A stretch of 64,000 nt of DNA from Halictus rubicundus (taxonomy: Eukaryota; Arthropoda; Insecta; Hymenoptera; Halictidae). Below, piece after piece: positions 61,611 through 64,000 of the stretch. The translations under genes and the position numbers were made by a program. The stretch spans positions 8,782,220-8,846,219 of the forward strand of contig NC_135151.1 in the NCBI RefSeq assembly GCF_050948215.1. The letters are read 5' to 3'. The notes under the pieces are model-generated. The model was not told the DNA's origin. It ran no database searches and worked only from the letters and a program-made list of their open reading frames with translations. The stretch's first letter is position 1, and every line of letters begins with the position of its first letter.

Positions 61611-62798
61611 CAGAAAGAAAAAGTTCCTTTTAATCAGGCACGTTGTAAACAACAAAATTTATTTCCAATTAGTACTAGAAGAGCGCGTGTCGTGCCTACG
61701 TATTGTATAATGAGGAAAGTTGTTTCATTAAAATATACTAACGGCGATCGACACGTTTCACACAATCGTGACGAATTATTATAACTTTTTTGATCGGTTC
61801 AAAAAAAATATATAAATGCACTTTCGTTGGATGTTTTGAATTTTATATTCGAAATTAAATTAGTGTTTGTTTATCGACATATCTAGCAATATAATATAAT
61901 AAGTCAGTTTCTTACTATTTTATAATGTTAATCGTGACGATACAACGTAAATTATGCACCTTTTATGCCGTAAATACAATTTAAAATAAATTCCTCATTG
62001 AGTAGGCTTCGTATGTGGTTCTTGTGGTTAGACATAATAAATTTCAGATAATTAATCATTGCTTTTGATAAAAATAGAAAATTCAGGAGATAAATAAAAA
62101 TATATTCATCGGACGTGTATAGTAATGGCTTGATGAATGGGAATTTCAACGTACACAGTGTTACTAAAGAATAATTTAAAGTGGTAAATGAATTAATACT
62201 TTTTTGTAGAGAATGAAAGAGCTAATTATTGTCTAAAATATGCACAGGTTCGTTACGGGTAATCTCGATGTCATGGGGTATGTTTCTACGTTTTATCGTG
62301 CTGGAACATGATTCAGTTGAAACAGTACAACTTTTAAACCGAGAATTTTCTCTTGGTCGCACCACGCGACGCGTCTTCCACTGTTTTCAAATTAAGTCGG
62401 CAGTTTAATCGAACACCTGAGTTTCTTGCGCGAGCCTCGACAATTGGAATGCGCCAGCACTAACCAACAGTAATACAAGCAATTCTTGCTTTAATTAACA
62501 ACACACGCCTTGCTTTAATTAGCTCCCATTATCGAGTTTACACGGTGCAATAGAACCCAACATCTACGAAACGGCGCATGGTGGAATCTTCTCGGGAAAG
62601 AACTAAATCCCATGAGCCGGGAAAATCGATCAGTATGCACATGCACACGGGAATGTCGATATTGTTCGACAGACATGGAAAGCATTTTTCCCAACGCCTG
62701 TCATTGACCAGTCACTCTCGAGGATTCCCCCGTCACTCTCGTATCATTTTAGAACCTTATCTATAATACATCTAACTTACAGAACTTTTTTTGTTTGT

Positions 62799-63401
62799 TC
62801 AACCCTAAACATACGAAGGTAAAGCAATCGACGTTCTTCGCTAAGCGGGAACCCTAGGGTTTTTTATTTTCACTTTAGCACCTATAATATTACTTTTTGT
62901 TATTGTCAACTATGTTTATAATGTTTAATATACTTTACGGAAATCTTACAAACCTCCAGAGTGGTTTTTAAATCTTTTCCAAAACATCAGTTTCACTTTT
63001 AAAATCTATTTTGGTTTACCGAAATTGAGGCTCAATTTTACTTCAGGAAACCAGAAATTTTTTACTTTTTTTATGTAAACCTGTAGATTGTAGCAACTCG
63101 CGATGGTCACTGCATACCAAATGGCGGCAACCTTACCTGTAAAAAACACCTGTAAATAACTTTTGAACTAGTGATCTCCTAAGATTGAAACTTGGATTTT
63201 CGGCATTTTCTCGTCAAAATCTACGGGATTGCATTTAAAAAAGTTAAAAATTTCTGGTTTTCTGAGGTAAAGTTTAAGCGAAATTGATAATAAGACACAT
63301 AGGAAAATTACGAGGAATGCATTTTTAATAGTTACAGATAGGTATGAAAAATATATTTATAAGGGTTCCTGGGTGACCTCCCTTCGTACGTTAAGGGTTA
63401 A
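62799..63401. mobile_element. piggyBac-like MITE split by a hAT-like copy
   Basis: Left TCAACCCTAAACATACGAAG and right (reverse complement) TTAACCCTTAACGTACGAAG form inverted ends. The right side keeps TTAA (63398-63401) and the left has TCAA. Inside lies hAT-like copy 9 with its own perfect duplication. Noncoding. Confidence 0.65.
63029..63279. repeat. hAT-like long-TIR repeat, copy 9 (short form)
   Basis: Left ATTTTACTTCAGGAAACCAG; right GATCTCCTAAGATTGAAAC, TTTTCTCGTCAAAATCTACG and GGTTTTCTGAGGTAAAG. The perfect octamer GAAATTGA flanks both sides. Much of the left arm is deleted. Nested in the piggyBac-like element at 62799-63401. Confidence 0.9.
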
Positions 63402-64000
63402 CAGTGAACTTACCGAGCTCTTTCATTTCGTGTATCCTGTTTCTTTGTAGGATCAAATATTTTTATTATTGAATTGAAAAGGTACAATTATGCCTAGGGG
63501 TTCCCGTGTTCTTCATTACAGTAAATGAATAAGGAAATTTGTTCCATTCTTTTCTATAAAAGCACATTTGTAATTTTAATAATTGTAAAATAAGAAAACG
63601 TGCCACTTAACCGTGGTAGAATATACGTCGATTTTATAGTTGATTAAAGAATTATTTATCCTGTTAATATTCGTAATTAATACAGCCACAATTCTGGTTA
63701 ACATAGACTATTTTAGTTCCTATAGTTTATTGAACGGTTTCAAGCACCGTGTAATTTTCGTTAAATATTTATTATTGATAGAGTTATTTCGATCAGTAAA
63801 ACTGCTATTTAATATTGATACTTAACGTACAGAATAAATAATATTCTAAGTGATATTCAATACTTGTAACATACTTATGTCTGACTATTGCTTATTGTTT
63901 CTACTTGCTTTGCGCGCCACTGGAAAATGAAAGAATTTCTTTGTAGATCATCTTTTCATGGAAACTTGGAATAGTTCGACATTACACTAACTGTTCTGAA

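Larger units (their letters stand above)
59591..64000 (+). other. Start of next nAChR intron (partial)
   Basis: Begins at the weak donor GTACCT after the TM2 exon; the TM3 exon (expected to begin with residues like GTYFNC) was not found, so the intron continues past the window edge. The part 59700-60130 is GC-rich and open in several frames on both strands but shows no known domain. The stretch 60552-61589 is AT-rich and blank. A piggyBac-like element with a nested hAT-like copy occupies 62799-63401. The last 600 bases hold nothing recognisable. Confidence 0.75.

Noticed and set aside
1..64000. tRNA or other structured RNA genes
   Set aside because: A read for GGTTCRANNCC-type T-loop words with matching stems found none that could be completed to a cloverleaf.

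Overview
The window looks like a piece of an insect genome, most likely from a bee, ant or wasp. The evidence is one insect-type nicotinic acetylcholine receptor (nAChR) gene with very long introns, AT-rich sequence with locally CpG-rich patches, and a dense load of short DNA transposons of insect type. No bacterial gene, operon, tRNA, rRNA or CRISPR array was recognised. The order assignment (Hymenoptera) is an inference; the gene family assignment is firm.

The only recognisable host gene runs on the + strand. Three consecutive coding exons of an alpha-type nAChR subunit of the insect alpha5/alpha6/alpha7 group (best guess alpha7-like) lie at 15328-15403, 23585-23779 and 59504-59590. They join in frame across phase-1 introns of 8181 and 35724 bases. 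They encode the end of the extracellular ligand-binding domain, loop C with the vicinal Cys-Cys pair, TM1, and pore-lining TM2. Upstream exons (signal peptide, Cys-loop) and downstream exons (TM3, cytoplasmic loop, TM4) were not found and should lie outside the window. The whole window is therefore probably intron apart from 358 coding bases.

The introns are a transposon graveyard. The dominant family has long terminal inverted repeats. It has nine copies (1-205, 20300-20662, 26336-26795, 40048-40488, 46897-47150, 48337-48753, 53004-53130, 55847-56274, 63029-63279). Several are bounded by 8-base target duplications, as expected of hAT-like elements. Other families are a broken mariner with its transposase remnant (50857-52134), a non-autonomous mariner-like element holding nested elements (27899-28759), Tc1-type MITEs with TA duplications, piggyBac-like MITEs at TTAA, foldback elements near 30 kb and 58.5 kb, and several hairpin-forming short families.

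Region by region: 1-15.3 kb is intron with MITEs, simple repeats and a 26-base minisatellite at 7747-8056. From 15.3 to 23.8 kb are the first two exons. From 23.8 to 59.5 kb is the giant TM1-TM2 intron, packed with repeats. From 59.5 to 64 kb are the TM2 exon and the start of the next intron. The host exons work together as one receptor subunit. The repeats probably matter mainly as sources of double-stranded RNA in the pre-mRNA and possibly of protein-binding sites.
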